Assembly: GCA_943331105.2 (NCBI GenBank)
Contig: CALQKH020000010.1
Span: 1 to 64,000 of the forward strand
From: Akkermansia muciniphila
Lineage (GTDB): Bacteria; Pseudomonadota; Gammaproteobacteria; Burkholderiales; Burkholderiaceae_C
Direction: 5' to 3'
Length of the DNA stretch: 64,000 nt
Shown: piece by piece, positions 1-8,395 of the stretch
How positions within the stretch are numbered: position 1 is the stretch's first letter
Layout of the letters: each line of letters begins with the position of its first letter
Notes under the pieces: model-generated
Seen by the model: the letters and a program-made list of their open reading frames with translations, nothing else
Told to the model about the DNA's origin: nothing
The model's database searches: none
Translations under genes and position numbers: made by a program

Positions 1-91
1 GACGCATGATGGTGCCTTTGCCGAATTGCTTTTCAATCTGGGCCAGGGCGGCTTGCAGGGCTTTGGACTTTTCGCTGTTGTCGTCGCTCAT
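1..91 (-). CDS. recA: Recombinase A, N-terminal fragment (cut by window edge)
   Basis: Only the first 30 codons are in the window. The minus-strand translation begins MSDDNSEKSKALQAALAQIE and continues KQFGKGTIMR, the characteristic RecA amino terminus. RecA forms the ATP-dependent filament for homologous recombination and drives LexA self-cleavage in the SOS response. The start is preceded by a good AAGGAG ribosome binding site, and a LexA-like box lies about 60 bp upstream. The rest of the gene lies outside the window. Confidence 0.93.
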   Translation of the reverse strand, partial: MSDDNSEKSKALQAALAQIEKQFGKGTIMR

Positions 92-149
92 GAGAATCTC
101 CTTGAATATCAATGGGTTGAGGCACCGGTTTCAACAGCGACGCGCTGTT

Positions 150-169
150 TACTGGATGTGTGAACAGTA
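150..169 (-). promoter_or_regulatory. LexA (SOS) box upstream of recA
   Basis: On the minus strand the sequence reads TACTGT, eight bases, CCAGTA. This differs from the symmetric proteobacterial LexA consensus TACTGT-N8-ACAGTA at one position. It sits 59 bp upstream of the recA start, where an SOS operator is expected. It also lies about 65 bp upstream of the divergent MarR start. Confidence 0.7.
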
Positions 170-234
170 CTGTAAACGACCTGTATAAACGTGTAAACCA
201 TATTTTTGGTCAGTTTGCCTTACCATATGAGGCC

Positions 235-759
235 ATGAACTCCATCCCTAATGCGGCCTTTCAAGTACCAGAAAACAGCCCCTCTGAGCGGCTGGAAATC
301 CAAGACGACCGTTGGCGACAAAGCCATCTAGGTCGCCTTTTAGGTCATGCCATGCGGCGTTTTGACGAGCGTGTGCTGCACCTGATGGCGGTCAACGAGG
401 GTGTACCGCTGGCCTTGGCCAATTTGGCTTCGCGTGACCAGATCAGCGCTGCGCATGTGCACATCACAAGGCATTTGGGGCTGAACGGCTCGCGATTGAC
501 CGATTTGGCTCGCGCAGCGGGCATGAGCAAACAGGCCATGGGTGATCTGGTGGACCAATGCACAGCTTGGGGTTTGGTGCAGCGCGGGCCGGACCCTTTG
601 GATGCACGGGCACGGCTTGTGGTGTTCACGCCAGTTGGTTTGGCTTGGCTGCAGGCCTTCAAGGATGCGGTGGCCCAAGCGGAGGCCGAATTCCGTGATG
701 CGGTAGGTAAAGATGTGGCCACGGTGGTTGCTTTGGGACTCGAGGCGTATGCCCATTGA
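235..759 (+). CDS. MarR family transcriptional regulator
   Basis: A 174-residue protein with a MarR-type winged helix. A helical N-terminal dimerisation region is followed by a recognition helix around GSRLTDLARAAGMSKQAMGDLVD and a wing with the LVQRGPDPLDARARL motif, in which DxRxR is typical of MarR proteins. The ORF track begins at a GTG at position 160 inside the recA operator. The ATG at 235, preceded by a GAGG-like site, is preferred. It is divergent from recA and upstream of the two-component genes. Ligand and targets are unknown. Confidence 0.75.
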   Translation: MNSIPNAAFQVPENSPSERLEIQDDRWRQSHLGRLLGHAMRRFDERVLHLMAVNEGVPLALANLASRDQISAAHVHITRHLGLNGSRLTDLARAAGMSKQAMGDLVDQCTAWGLVQRGPDPLDARARLVVFTPVGLAWLQAFKDAVAQAEAEFRDAVGKDVATVVALGLEAYAH

Positions 760-876
760 CACGAAGACCGCATTCAGCGGGGCGCAAGGCACATGCCTGA
801 CACTAGAATCAGACAGCGGGTGCACCCAGCCGAGTCAAAAGGCCCTGCGCCATAGCCACAACAACAGGAGACAGCC

Positions 877-1551
877 ATGCGCATTCTGATAGCCGAAGAC
901 GACCAGGTGCTTGCGGACGGTTTGTTGCGCACTTTGCGCAGCGCAGGCGCCGCAGTGGACCACGTGGCCAGTGGCAGCGAGGCCGATGCGGCCTTGATGA
1001 CCAACAGTGAATTCGATCTGCTGATTTTGGACCTTGGCTTGCCTAAAATGCACGGCCTTGAGGTCCTCAAGCGCTTGCGCGGCAGAGGCTCTGTGTTGCC
1101 TGTCTTGATCCTCACGGCCGCCGATAGCGTGGAAGAGCGTGTCAAGGGTTTGGATTACGGCGCCGATGATTACATGGCCAAACCCTTCAGCCTCCAAGAG
1201 CTCGAAGCCCGAGTTCGTGCGCTGACCCGCCGCGGCATGGGCGGTGCCACATCGCAAATCAAGCACGGCCCCTTGGTGTATGACCAATCTGGCCGTGTGG
1301 CCACCATCGACGGCAAGATGGTCGAGTTGTCGGCGCGCGAGCTGGGTCTGCTCGAAGTCTTGCTGCAACGCGCAGGGCGTTTGGTGAGCAAAGACCAGTT
1401 GGTCGAGCGCTTGTGCGAGTGGGGCGAAGAGGTCAGCAACAACGCGATTGAGGTGTACATCCATCGCTTGCGCAAGAAAATCGAGAAGGGTCCGATCCGC
1501 ATTGCGACCGTGCGCGGCTTGGGTTATTGCCTCGAAAAAATTCCTGGCTGA
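877..1551 (+). CDS. OmpR/PhoB-family response regulator (TctD/QseB-like)
   Basis: 224 residues. The receiver domain (about 1-115) has the acidic pair AEDD, the phospho-acceptor aspartate in LLILDLGLP, the threonine of LILTAAD and the lysine of MAKPFS. A C-terminal winged-helix DNA-binding domain ends in VRGLGYCLEK. An AGGAG site precedes the ATG. The paired histidine kinase starts 37 bp downstream, so the two form one operon. The kinase type suggests control of tricarboxylate or related organic-acid uptake; this is inference, because no tctCBA transporter operon is adjacent. Confidence 0.88.
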   Translation: MRILIAEDDQVLADGLLRTLRSAGAAVDHVASGSEADAALMTNSEFDLLILDLGLPKMHGLEVLKRLRGRGSVLPVLILTAADSVEERVKGLDYGADDYMAKPFSLQELEARVRALTRRGMGGATSQIKHGPLVYDQSGRVATIDGKMVELSARELGLLEVLLQRAGRLVSKDQLVERLCEWGEEVSNNAIEVYIHRLRKKIEKGPIRIATVRGLGYCLEKIPG

Positions 1552-1587
1552 CCCCGCCCAGTGACGATGCTGCAGGTCATTTGAGCC

Positions 1588-3048
1588 ATGAAGTCCAAGG
1601 GCTTGAACCTGCGGGTTTTCAAACGCGAGCAACGCTCGTTGTTCGGCGAAATCCTGGACTGGATGCTGACGCCCTTGCTGTTGCTTTGGCCGATCAGTTT
1701 GGCGCTGACCTGGTTGGTGGCGCAAGGCTTGGCCAACAAGCCGTTTGACCGGGCTTTGGTGCACAACGTGCATGCGTTGGCGCAGCAGGTCAAATTGGGG
1801 CCAGACAAAACAGTCGAATTCAATTTGCCCCAACCGGCCAGCGAACTGCTGCGCGCAGATGAGACCGATTTGGTTTACTACCAAGTGCGCGGTGCCCTCA
1901 ATGAGCACTTGAGTGGTGAGCGTGACTTGCCGCTACCCCAACCCAATGAACCCAAGGGCAGCAGTTACGAGGTGCACATCCGCGACGATGAAATGCGGGG
2001 CCTGGAGGTGCGGGTGGCGTACACCTGGATACGGCTCGATGCCGAGGGCAATCGGCCCGCGCTGGTCCAGGTGGCCGAAACGCGTGAAAAGCGCTCGGTG
2101 TTGGCGGCTGAAATCATCAAGGGCGTGATGCTGCCCCAGTTCGCCTTGTTGCCGCTGGCCGTGCTTCTGGTTTGGCTGGCTTTGGTGCGTGGCATCAAGC
2201 CCTTGTCACAGTTGGAGGAGAGAATCCGCGCTCGCAAATCGGATGACCTGAGCCCCTTGGACGACAAGGCGGTGCCAATGGAGGTGGCGCCTTTGGTGGT
2301 GTCGGTGAATGACTTGCTGGAGCGGCTGAAGGACTCGATCGTCACGCAAAAAAGGTTTTTGGCCGATGCGGCCCATCAGCTCAAAACACCGTTGGCCGGA
2401 TTGCGCATGCAGGCCGACTTGGCCCAGCGCTCGGGCTCTAGCGAAGACGATCTCAAAAAGTCCTTGCAGCAGATTGGACGTGCCAGTGTGCAGGCCACGC
2501 ACACGGTGAACCAGTTGTTGTCATTGGCCCGCGCCGAAGGGGGCAGCAACCACCTGCCGCAACAGCGCTGTGACATGGCGGCCCTGAGCAGCGAGGTGTT
2601 GCAAGACTGCCTGCCCCGTGCCATGGACAAAGGTATTGACTTGGGCTATGAGGGTGTGGCGCCCGGTACCCGCGGCGCACAAGTTCAGGGCAACTTGACC
2701 TTGCTCAAAGAGATGCTGCGCAACTTGGTGGAAAACGCGGTCCACTACACCCCCAGTACACCAGAGCGGCAAGGGGTGATCACGCTCCGTGTGTTGGTGG
2801 ATCCTTACAGCAAAGTCTTGGTGGTTCAGGTAGAAGACAACGGACCGGGCATTGCGCATCACGAACGGGACTTGGTGTTTCAGCCGTTTTTCAGGGCGCT
2901 GGGTACCAACGTAGATGGTTCTGGCTTGGGCTTGCCCATCGTCAAGGAGATTGCACAGCAACACGGCGCCACGGTCAGCATTGATGCCGCTATCGCCGGC
3001 GCACCCATGCCGGGGGCCTGTTTCACCGTGCGATTCGGCATGGCTTGA
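1588..3048 (+). CDS. TctE-like sensor histidine kinase
   Basis: 486 residues. The N-terminal membrane segment (about 27-47) precedes a periplasmic 2CSK_N-type sensor region, followed by a second membrane helix (about 180-200) and a HAMP-like linker. The dimerisation/phospho-acceptor motif is FLADAAHQLKTPLAGLRMQ. The ATP-binding domain has the N box NLVENAVHYTP, the G1 box VEDNGPGI and the G2 box GSGLGLPIVKEI. This layout matches TctE/QseC-type kinases. It partners the upstream response regulator. Its stop codon sits in the arm of an inverted repeat shared with the convergent GST gene. Confidence 0.88.
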   Translation: MKSKGLNLRVFKREQRSLFGEILDWMLTPLLLLWPISLALTWLVAQGLANKPFDRALVHNVHALAQQVKLGPDKTVEFNLPQPASELLRADETDLVYYQVRGALNEHLSGERDLPLPQPNEPKGSSYEVHIRDDEMRGLEVRVAYTWIRLDAEGNRPALVQVAETREKRSVLAAEIIKGVMLPQFALLPLAVLLVWLALVRGIKPLSQLEERIRARKSDDLSPLDDKAVPMEVAPLVVSVNDLLERLKDSIVTQKRFLADAAHQLKTPLAGLRMQADLAQRSGSSEDDLKKSLQQIGRASVQATHTVNQLLSLARAEGGSNHLPQQRCDMAALSSEVLQDCLPRAMDKGIDLGYEGVAPGTRGAQVQGNLTLLKEMLRNLVENAVHYTPSTPERQGVITLRVLVDPYSKVLVVQVEDNGPGIAHHERDLVFQPFFRALGTNVDGSGLGLPIVKEIAQQHGATVSIDAAIAGAPMPGACFTVRFGMA

Positions 3049-3066
3049 GGGACTGGCTTCTCAAGC
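3043..3066. terminator. Inverted repeat spanning two convergent stop codons
   Basis: A perfect 7-bp inverted repeat, GCTTGAG and CTCAAGC, with a 10-nt loop. The left arm contains the kinase stop codon and the right arm contains the stop codon of the opposite-strand GST gene. No T tract follows, so its terminator strength is uncertain. Confidence 0.4.
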
Positions 3067-3720
3067 TGGAGTGGCCATGTTGAGCTGTAAACGCTCGCGT
3101 GCTATGACCCGCGATACAGCAGGAGTAGCGGCTACTTTTTCCACAAAGCGCCATAAAGCGGGGTGTTCTTCTGCTGTGATGCCCGCAATCGTTCCCCAAC
3201 GTGCCAGGGTCAGGGTGTAGGCATCCAGTGCGCCCAAGCGTTCGCCACCAAGCCAGTCTTGGCCTTGGTTTTCAGCGGCTTGCACCAAGGCCTGCAACTC
3301 ACTGAGCATGCCTCGAAACAGCTGCGTGTTGTAAGGTTTGAGCGCCGCCTGCACTTCGGCTTGGTCCGAGAATTTTTGCGGCATGAAAATGTGTGTGAAG
3401 GTCGGGTGAACCGTGTTGTTCATCCAGGCCAAGGTGGACAAAGCGCGGGCGCGGGCCATGGGTTCGGTCGGCAAAAACCCCATGCTTGGGAACAGTTGAT
3501 CCAAGTGCAGCACGATCGCCAAAATTTGTGTGACAGGCTGGCCTTCGTGCACCAGCACGGGCACTTGACCTCGCGGATTGATGGCTTTGTAGTCGGCGCT
3601 GTTTTGCTCGCCTTTGTGCAATTTCACCATGCTGGGCTCAAACTCGGCGCCGCTCAGCTCCAGCAGAACATGGGGCACAAAGGAACAGGCCCCAGGGGCA
3701 AAGTAAAGTTGTAATGACAT
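3061..3720 (-). CDS. Glutathione S-transferase family protein (beta-class-like)
   Basis: 219 residues. The N-terminal thioredoxin-like domain contains FAPGACSFVPH, with the cysteine position used by bacterial beta-class GSTs, and the cis-proline segment GQVPVL. An alpha-helical C-terminal domain follows. GSTs conjugate or bind glutathione in detoxification or specialised catabolism, and the substrate here cannot be told. It follows the birA cluster on the same strand after 26 bp. Confidence 0.85.
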   Translation of the reverse strand: MSLQLYFAPGACSFVPHVLLELSGAEFEPSMVKLHKGEQNSADYKAINPRGQVPVLVHEGQPVTQILAIVLHLDQLFPSMGFLPTEPMARARALSTLAWMNNTVHPTFTHIFMPQKFSDQAEVQAALKPYNTQLFRGMLSELQALVQAAENQGQDWLGGERLGALDAYTLTLARWGTIAGITAEEHPALWRFVEKVAATPAVSRVIARERLQLNMATPA

Positions 3721-3746
3721 GGTGGTGGTTCTCGGGTTGAATGGTC

Positions 3747-3938
3747 CTAGCGTGGTGCTGCATTTGGAACGCTTGGCGCAAGCACCGGTTGAATGGCTTC
3801 AGGGCGCAGTTGTTGCTGCAGCCGTTCAGGTTCTTGGGGCTGCTGAGGCCCCAGACCCAAGGGGGCCAGCGCATCCCATTGCCATGCCAGTGCAGCGGCG
3901 TTGAGCACCACCAAAAGGGCTAGCCAGTATTTCAACAT
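3747..3938 (-). CDS. Short single-pass membrane protein, possible truncated SPOR-protein relative
   Basis: 63 residues. One N-terminal hydrophobic helix (MLKYWLALLVVLNAAALAW) is followed by a proline/glutamine-rich tail with RLQQQLRPEAIQP. From memory, Burkholderiales often carry downstream of birA a longer protein with this kind of start plus a C-terminal SPOR (peptidoglycan-binding) domain. Here the frame stops before any such domain. It begins 14 bp after birA on the same strand, so it is probably translated. It may be a natural short form or a remnant. Confidence 0.55.
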   Translation of the reverse strand: MLKYWLALLVVLNAAALAWQWDALAPLGLGPQQPQEPERLQQQLRPEAIQPVLAPSVPNAAPR

Positions 3939-3952
3939 GGTTCGGTGTCCAG

Positions 3953-4723
3953 TCAGATGAAAGGTCGTACGCTGATTTCGGCGCTGTGGATTTCTTGCGC
4001 GCCCAGCTCGGTTTGCAATCGTAACGCACCCCCGCGGCTGACACCCAAGGCAATCCCCTGCTGACCGTCGCTGGTGTGCACACGGCGGTCTTTCAGCACA
4101 TCGCGCGCCTCGAAGCGCTTTTGCAGGGGTGCAAAGCCGGTGGTTTCAAAGGCCAACAACGCTTGAACCAAGGGAAAAGCCAGTTTGCCCAGTGCATCGG
4201 CTGCGGTGCAGCCTGGCCACAGCTCAGACAAGGCAGCAGGGGCTGTGCTCAAGCCTTCTGACGGGCGGGGGCGTATGTTCAGGCCCACGCCGACCACCAC
4301 TTGGCTGCGCCCAGCCATGCTGGCTGCTTCAACCAATATGCCGCCGAGCTTGCGGTCTTCAAACCATAAATCATTGGGCCATTTCAGGCGCACATCGGGG
4401 TGCAAACTTTCGGCCAAACTCAGACCCACAGCCAAAGACAAGCCGGACCAATCTTGCGGGCTCAAAGCCAAGCTGATTGAAAAGGTGAGCGAATCACCCG
4501 GCTGGCTTTGCCAGACGCGTCCTTGGCGGCCACGTCCCGCAGTTTGGCGCTCGGCCACCAGCAAAGTGGCTTCGTGCTGTCCTGCCCGGGCCCTGCGCAT
4601 GAGCTCGCTGTTGCTGGAGTCGATTTCGGGCAGCACCTCAACCGTGAAATCGGGCAGCAGGGGGTACACCTGCGTCCAGATCGTTTCGGCGGGCCATGGG
4701 TGAACCATGCTGACCAGTGGCAT
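3953..4723 (-). CDS. birA: Biotin--[acetyl-CoA-carboxylase] ligase
   Basis: 256 residues. It activates biotin to biotinyl-AMP and transfers it to the carboxyl-carrier protein of acetyl-CoA carboxylase. Visible motifs are the substrate-contact serine region IDSSNSELM, the biotinyl-AMP loop ERQTAGRGRQGRVW and the KWPNDL motif with the catalytic lysine. The C-terminal cap is present. There is no N-terminal winged helix, so this is a monofunctional (group I) ligase rather than an E. coli-type repressor. The ATG lies three bases after the SET-gene stop, indicating co-transcription. Confidence 0.93.
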   Translation of the reverse strand: MPLVSMVHPWPAETIWTQVYPLLPDFTVEVLPEIDSSNSELMRRARAGQHEATLLVAERQTAGRGRQGRVWQSQPGDSLTFSISLALSPQDWSGLSLAVGLSLAESLHPDVRLKWPNDLWFEDRKLGGILVEAASMAGRSQVVVGVGLNIRPRPSEGLSTAPAALSELWPGCTAADALGKLAFPLVQALLAFETTGFAPLQKRFEARDVLKDRRVHTSDGQQGIALGVSRGGALRLQTELGAQEIHSAEISVRPFI

Positions 4724-4726
4724 GAC

Positions 4727-5368
4727 TCAGCGCTTTTTGGGGCTGGAGGCTTTGCCCGTTTTATCGGCCTTGACGGCCTTGGAGGCTTTTGGAGGGGTTT
4801 TGGCTTTGACCTTGTCTTTGGCTTTGGCCTTGGCCTTTGCTTTCTTTTGCTTGGGGGTCTTGGGTGTGTCTTTGCGCTCTTTGGGCGACAGCAAGGTGCC
4901 GCGGCAGTTGGCGCTGCCGCACCAGCAAGGGTATTCGGCTTTGAGCTTCTTGGTGTAAGGCTCGTCGATGATCAGGCCGTAGTCGTAGTTCAGCTCTTCA
5001 CCGGCCGCAATGTTGCGAATCGCCTTGATGAAGATGCGGTCGTTGTCCTCGTCGGCTTCACAGTTGGGATCGCAGCTGTGGTTGATCCATCGCGATGAGT
5101 TGCCGCCGTGCAGCGCATCGATCACCCGGTCCTCGTTCACATGGAAGTAAAACGTGTGGTTGGGATCGTTGGGATCATGCGGGTGGCGGTCTTGCGCTTC
5201 ATCCCAGCTGATGACCTCACCCACGTATTCGATCAGGGTCTCGCCCTCGGTGATGTCTTGTAAAGCGAAGACACCTTTGCCATGCACGCCTGAGCGGCGG
5301 GTCTGGATGCGTTTGCCAGACGCACAAGCAATTCGGTGACTGGGGGAGGAAACAGGGGTTTTGGCCAC
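4727..5368 (-). CDS. SET-domain protein (putative lysine methyltransferase) with lysine-rich tail
   Basis: 213 residues. A complete SET fold is visible: RRSGVHGKGVFA at the start, EYVGEVI, the SAM-binding/pseudoknot motif RWINHSCDPNCEA and GEELNYDYG. A post-SET-like cysteine motif, CWCGSANCRGT, supplies zinc ligands. SET enzymes transfer methyl groups from SAM to protein lysines. After residue about 160 the protein becomes a histone H1-like tail of K/A repeats (KAKAKAKAKDKVKAK). The start is a GTG. It is divergent from topB, whose product has a similar basic tail, and is co-directional with birA. The substrate is unknown. Confidence 0.87.
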   Translation of the reverse strand: MAKTPVSSPSHRIACASGKRIQTRRSGVHGKGVFALQDITEGETLIEYVGEVISWDEAQDRHPHDPNDPNHTFYFHVNEDRVIDALHGGNSSRWINHSCDPNCEADEDNDRIFIKAIRNIAAGEELNYDYGLIIDEPYTKKLKAEYPCWCGSANCRGTLLSPKERKDTPKTPKQKKAKAKAKAKDKVKAKTPPKASKAVKADKTGKASSPKKR

Positions 5369-5403
5369 GACGTCAAAAAATTTGTTATGGTGAATTCATG
5401 TGG

Positions 5404-5444
5404 GCGCGTGCGTGAGCGCGTGCCCGGGCGCGTGCGCACACGCG
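5404..5444. repeat. Three phased 12-bp GCGCGTGC direct repeats
   Basis: The octamer GCGCGTGC occurs at 5404, 5416 and 5428, exactly 12 bp apart, followed by an ACGCG remnant. It lies between the divergent SET-domain gene and topB, within the 96-bp spacer, so it could be an operator array or a simple repeat. Confidence 0.7.
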
Positions 5445-5464
5445 AGACAACGGATTGTAATGAC

Positions 5465-8395
5465 ATGAAGACACTGGTAATTGCAGAGAAGCCTTCAGTG
5501 GCCCAAGACATCGTGAAGGCCTTGACCCCGACCTCGGGCAAGTTCGAGAAACACGACGACCATTTTGAAAACGACCGCTATGTCGTGACCAGTGCGGTGG
5601 GCCATCTGGTGGAGATCCAAGCCCCCGAGCAGTACGACGTCAAGCGCGGCAAGTGGAGCTTTGCCAACTTGCCCGTGATCCCGCCCCACTTTGACTTGAA
5701 GCCTGTGGACAAAACCAAGAGCCGCCTCTCTGCGGTGGTCAAGCAGGCCAAGCGCAAAGATGTGAATGCCCTCATCAACGCCTGTGACGCGGGCCGCGAG
5801 GGTGAATTGATCTTCCGCCTGATTGAGCAGTACGCCGGTGGTACCAAGACCCTGGACAAACCCGTGCAGCGCCTGTGGCTGCAGTCCATGACGCCGCAGG
5901 CCATTCGAGATGGCTTTGACAACCTGCGCAGCAACACCCAGATGCAGGGCCTGGCCGATGCCGCCCGCAGCCGCTCGGAGGCCGATTGGCTGGTCGGTAT
6001 CAATGGCACGCGTGCCATGACCGCGTTCAACTCGCGCGATGGCGGCTTCTTCTTGACCACTGTGGGCCGGGTGCAAACGCCCACGCTGGCCGTGGTGGTG
6101 GAGCGCGAAGAGCAAATCCGCAAGTTCATCAGCCGCGACTATTGGGAAATCCATGCCGAGTTCAGCGCCGCCGCAGGCACCTATGCCGGCAAGTGGTTTG
6201 ACCCGAATTGGAAGAAGGAAGAAGACGCTGAAAAGAAGGCCGACCGAAAGTGGACGGCCCTTGAGGCGCAAGCCATTGTCGATGCCGTGCGTGGCAAAAC
6301 GGCCACCGTGACCGAAGAGGCCACGCCCACCACGCAAGCCAGCCCCGGCCTGTTTGACTTGACCAGCTTGCAGCGCGAGGCCAACGGCAAGTTTGGCTTC
6401 TCAGCCAAGACCACGCTGGCGCTGGCCCAAAGCCTGTACGAACGCCACAAGGCCCTCACCTATCCACGTACCGACTCGCGTCACCTGCCCGAAGACTACG
6501 TGCCCGTGGCCAAGCAAACCTTTGAAATGCTGGCCGACAGCGGCATGCGCCACCTCGCCCCGCACGCGCTCACGGCGCTGAACAACAACTACGTGCGCAA
6601 GATGCCACGCGTGTTCGACAACAAAAAGGTGTCGGACCACTTTGCCATCATCCCCACACTGCAAGCGCCCAGCGGCTTGTCTGAGGCCGAGCAAAAGCTC
6701 TATGACCTGGTGGTGCGCCGCTTTATGGCGGTGTTTTTCCCCAGCGCCGAGTACCAAGTTACGACCCGCATCAGCTTAGCTGCAGGCCACAGCTTCAAGA
6801 CCGTGGGCAAGGTGTTGGTCAAACCGGGTTGGTTGGCCATTTACGGCAAAGAAGCCGCAGCCGAAGTGGAAGACGCCAAAGACGGTGACAAGGGCCAGAA
6901 CCTGGTGCCGGTACAGCCGGATGAACAGGTCGGGGTCGACTCGGTTGAAGCCAAGGGCCTCAAAACCCGTCCTCCGGCCCGCTACTCAGAAGCCACGCTT
7001 TTGGGTGCCATGGAGGGCGCGGGCAAATTGGTGGACGACGACGAGCTGCGCGAAGCGATGCAGGAAAAAGGCCTGGGCACACCCGCCACCCGCGCCGCCA
7101 TCATCGAAGGTCTGCTGAACGAAAAATACATGCTGCGCGAGGGCCGCGAGATGATTCCAACGGCCAAGGCTTTCCAGCTCATGACGTTGCTTCGCGGCTT
7201 GCAGGTGGAAGAGCTGTCCAAGCCCGAACTCACGGGCGAGTGGGAATACAAGCTTGCGCAAATGGAGCAAGGCAAACTCAGCCGCGCTACCTTCATGGCC
7301 GAGATTGCGGCCATGACCGAGCACATCGTCAAGAAAGCCAAAGAGTACGACCGCGACACCGTGCCCGGTGACTACGCGACGCTCAGCACGCCTTGCCCCA
7401 ATTGCGGCGGCGTGGTCAAAGAAAACTACAGACGCTATACCTGCAATGGGGCTGACGGCGCCAGCGACGGCTGTGGTTTCTCTTTTGGCAAGTCACCCGC
7501 AGGCCGAACCTTTGAGCCGGCCGAAGTCGAACAGTTCATGCAGGACAAGAAAATTGGACCGCTTGATGGTTTCCGCTCCAAAGCTGGGTGGCCGTTCGTG
7601 GCGGAGATGGCGCTGAAATACAACGAAGAAGAGAAGAACTGGAAGCTGGAGTTCGATTTCGGTGACGACAAGAAAAACGAAGAAAGCGGTGAGATTGTCG
7701 AGTTCAGTGATGAATCGCTGGGCGCATGCCCCAAGTGCGGCAGCGCGGTACACGAGCACGGCAGCAACTACGTGTGCAGCAAAGCCGTACCGACAAACGA
7801 GCAACCCACGCCCAGTTGCGACTTCAAGAGCGGCAAGATCATCTTGCAGCAACCGGTGGAGCGTGAGCAGGTGACCAAGCTGCTGGCCACCGGCAAGACC
7901 GATTTGCTCGACAAGTTCATCAGCAACCGCACGCGTCGCCCCTTCAAAGCCATGCTGGCTTGGAACCCCGAAGAGGGCAAAGTGACTTTCGAGTTTGAGC
8001 AGCGCGAAGGCGCAAAGAAGTACCCGCCACGCAAGACGGCGGCCAAAAAGACGCCGTTTGGCAAAGTGGCCGTGAAGAAGGCCGTTGCCAAAACCACGTC
8101 AGCCAAAACGCCCGCGGCTAAAAAAGCGGCCAAAACTGCCGTACCCAAAGCGCCCCGCAAGGCCGCAGTGGGGACGCTTAAACCCAGCCCAGCTTTGATG
8201 GCGGTGATTGGAGATGGTGCCTATGCCCGCACCGAGGTGGTCAAGAAAATCTGGGATTACATCAAGGCCAACAACTTGCAGGACCCGGCAGATAAGCGCT
8301 CGATCAAGGCCGACGGAAAGTTGCAAGCCGTATTTGGCAAAGACCAAGCCACGATGTTTGAGTTGGCAGGGATCATCGGCAAGCACCTGAGCTGA
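5465..8395 (+). CDS. topB: DNA topoisomerase III with lysine-rich linker and C-terminal SWIB domain
   Basis: 976 residues, compared with roughly 650 for E. coli TopB. The Toprim domain begins TLVIAEKPSVAQDI and contains the acidic DAGREGE motif. The active-site tyrosine lies in LTYPRTDSRH. Two cysteine clusters near the C terminus (CPNCGG...GCGF and CPKCG...C) look like zinc ribbons. A K/A/T-rich linker (about 845-900) follows, then a SWIB/MDM2-like domain (ARTEVVKKIWDYIKANNLQD). Type IA topoisomerases pass DNA strands and decatenate. The ORF track extends upstream, but MKTLVIAEKPS at 5465 is the conserved start. Confidence 0.94.
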   Translation: MKTLVIAEKPSVAQDIVKALTPTSGKFEKHDDHFENDRYVVTSAVGHLVEIQAPEQYDVKRGKWSFANLPVIPPHFDLKPVDKTKSRLSAVVKQAKRKDVNALINACDAGREGELIFRLIEQYAGGTKTLDKPVQRLWLQSMTPQAIRDGFDNLRSNTQMQGLADAARSRSEADWLVGINGTRAMTAFNSRDGGFFLTTVGRVQTPTLAVVVEREEQIRKFISRDYWEIHAEFSAAAGTYAGKWFDPNWKKEEDAEKKADRKWTALEAQAIVDAVRGKTATVTEEATPTTQASPGLFDLTSLQREANGKFGFSAKTTLALAQSLYERHKALTYPRTDSRHLPEDYVPVAKQTFEMLADSGMRHLAPHALTALNNNYVRKMPRVFDNKKVSDHFAIIPTLQAPSGLSEAEQKLYDLVVRRFMAVFFPSAEYQVTTRISLAAGHSFKTVGKVLVKPGWLAIYGKEAAAEVEDAKDGDKGQNLVPVQPDEQVGVDSVEAKGLKTRPPARYSEATLLGAMEGAGKLVDDDELREAMQEKGLGTPATRAAIIEGLLNEKYMLREGREMIPTAKAFQLMTLLRGLQVEELSKPELTGEWEYKLAQMEQGKLSRATFMAEIAAMTEHIVKKAKEYDRDTVPGDYATLSTPCPNCGGVVKENYRRYTCNGADGASDGCGFSFGKSPAGRTFEPAEVEQFMQDKKIGPLDGFRSKAGWPFVAEMALKYNEEEKNWKLEFDFGDDKKNEESGEIVEFSDESLGACPKCGSAVHEHGSNYVCSKAVPTNEQPTPSCDFKSGKIILQQPVEREQVTKLLATGKTDLLDKFISNRTRRPFKAMLAWNPEEGKVTFEFEQREGAKKYPPRKTAAKKTPFGKVAVKKAVAKTTSAKTPAAKKAAKTAVPKAPRKAAVGTLKPSPALMAVIGDGAYARTEVVKKIWDYIKANNLQDPADKRSIKADGKLQAVFGKDQATMFELAGIIGKHLS

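Noticed and set aside
835-1908. 357-codon minus-strand ORF opposite the response regulator and kinase
   Set aside because: It is antisense to two clear genes; composition is typical of high-GC shadow frames.
5336-5464. N-terminal extension of topB in the ORF track
   Set aside because: It crosses the promoter spacer and repeat; conserved TopB sequence starts at MKTLVIAEKPS.
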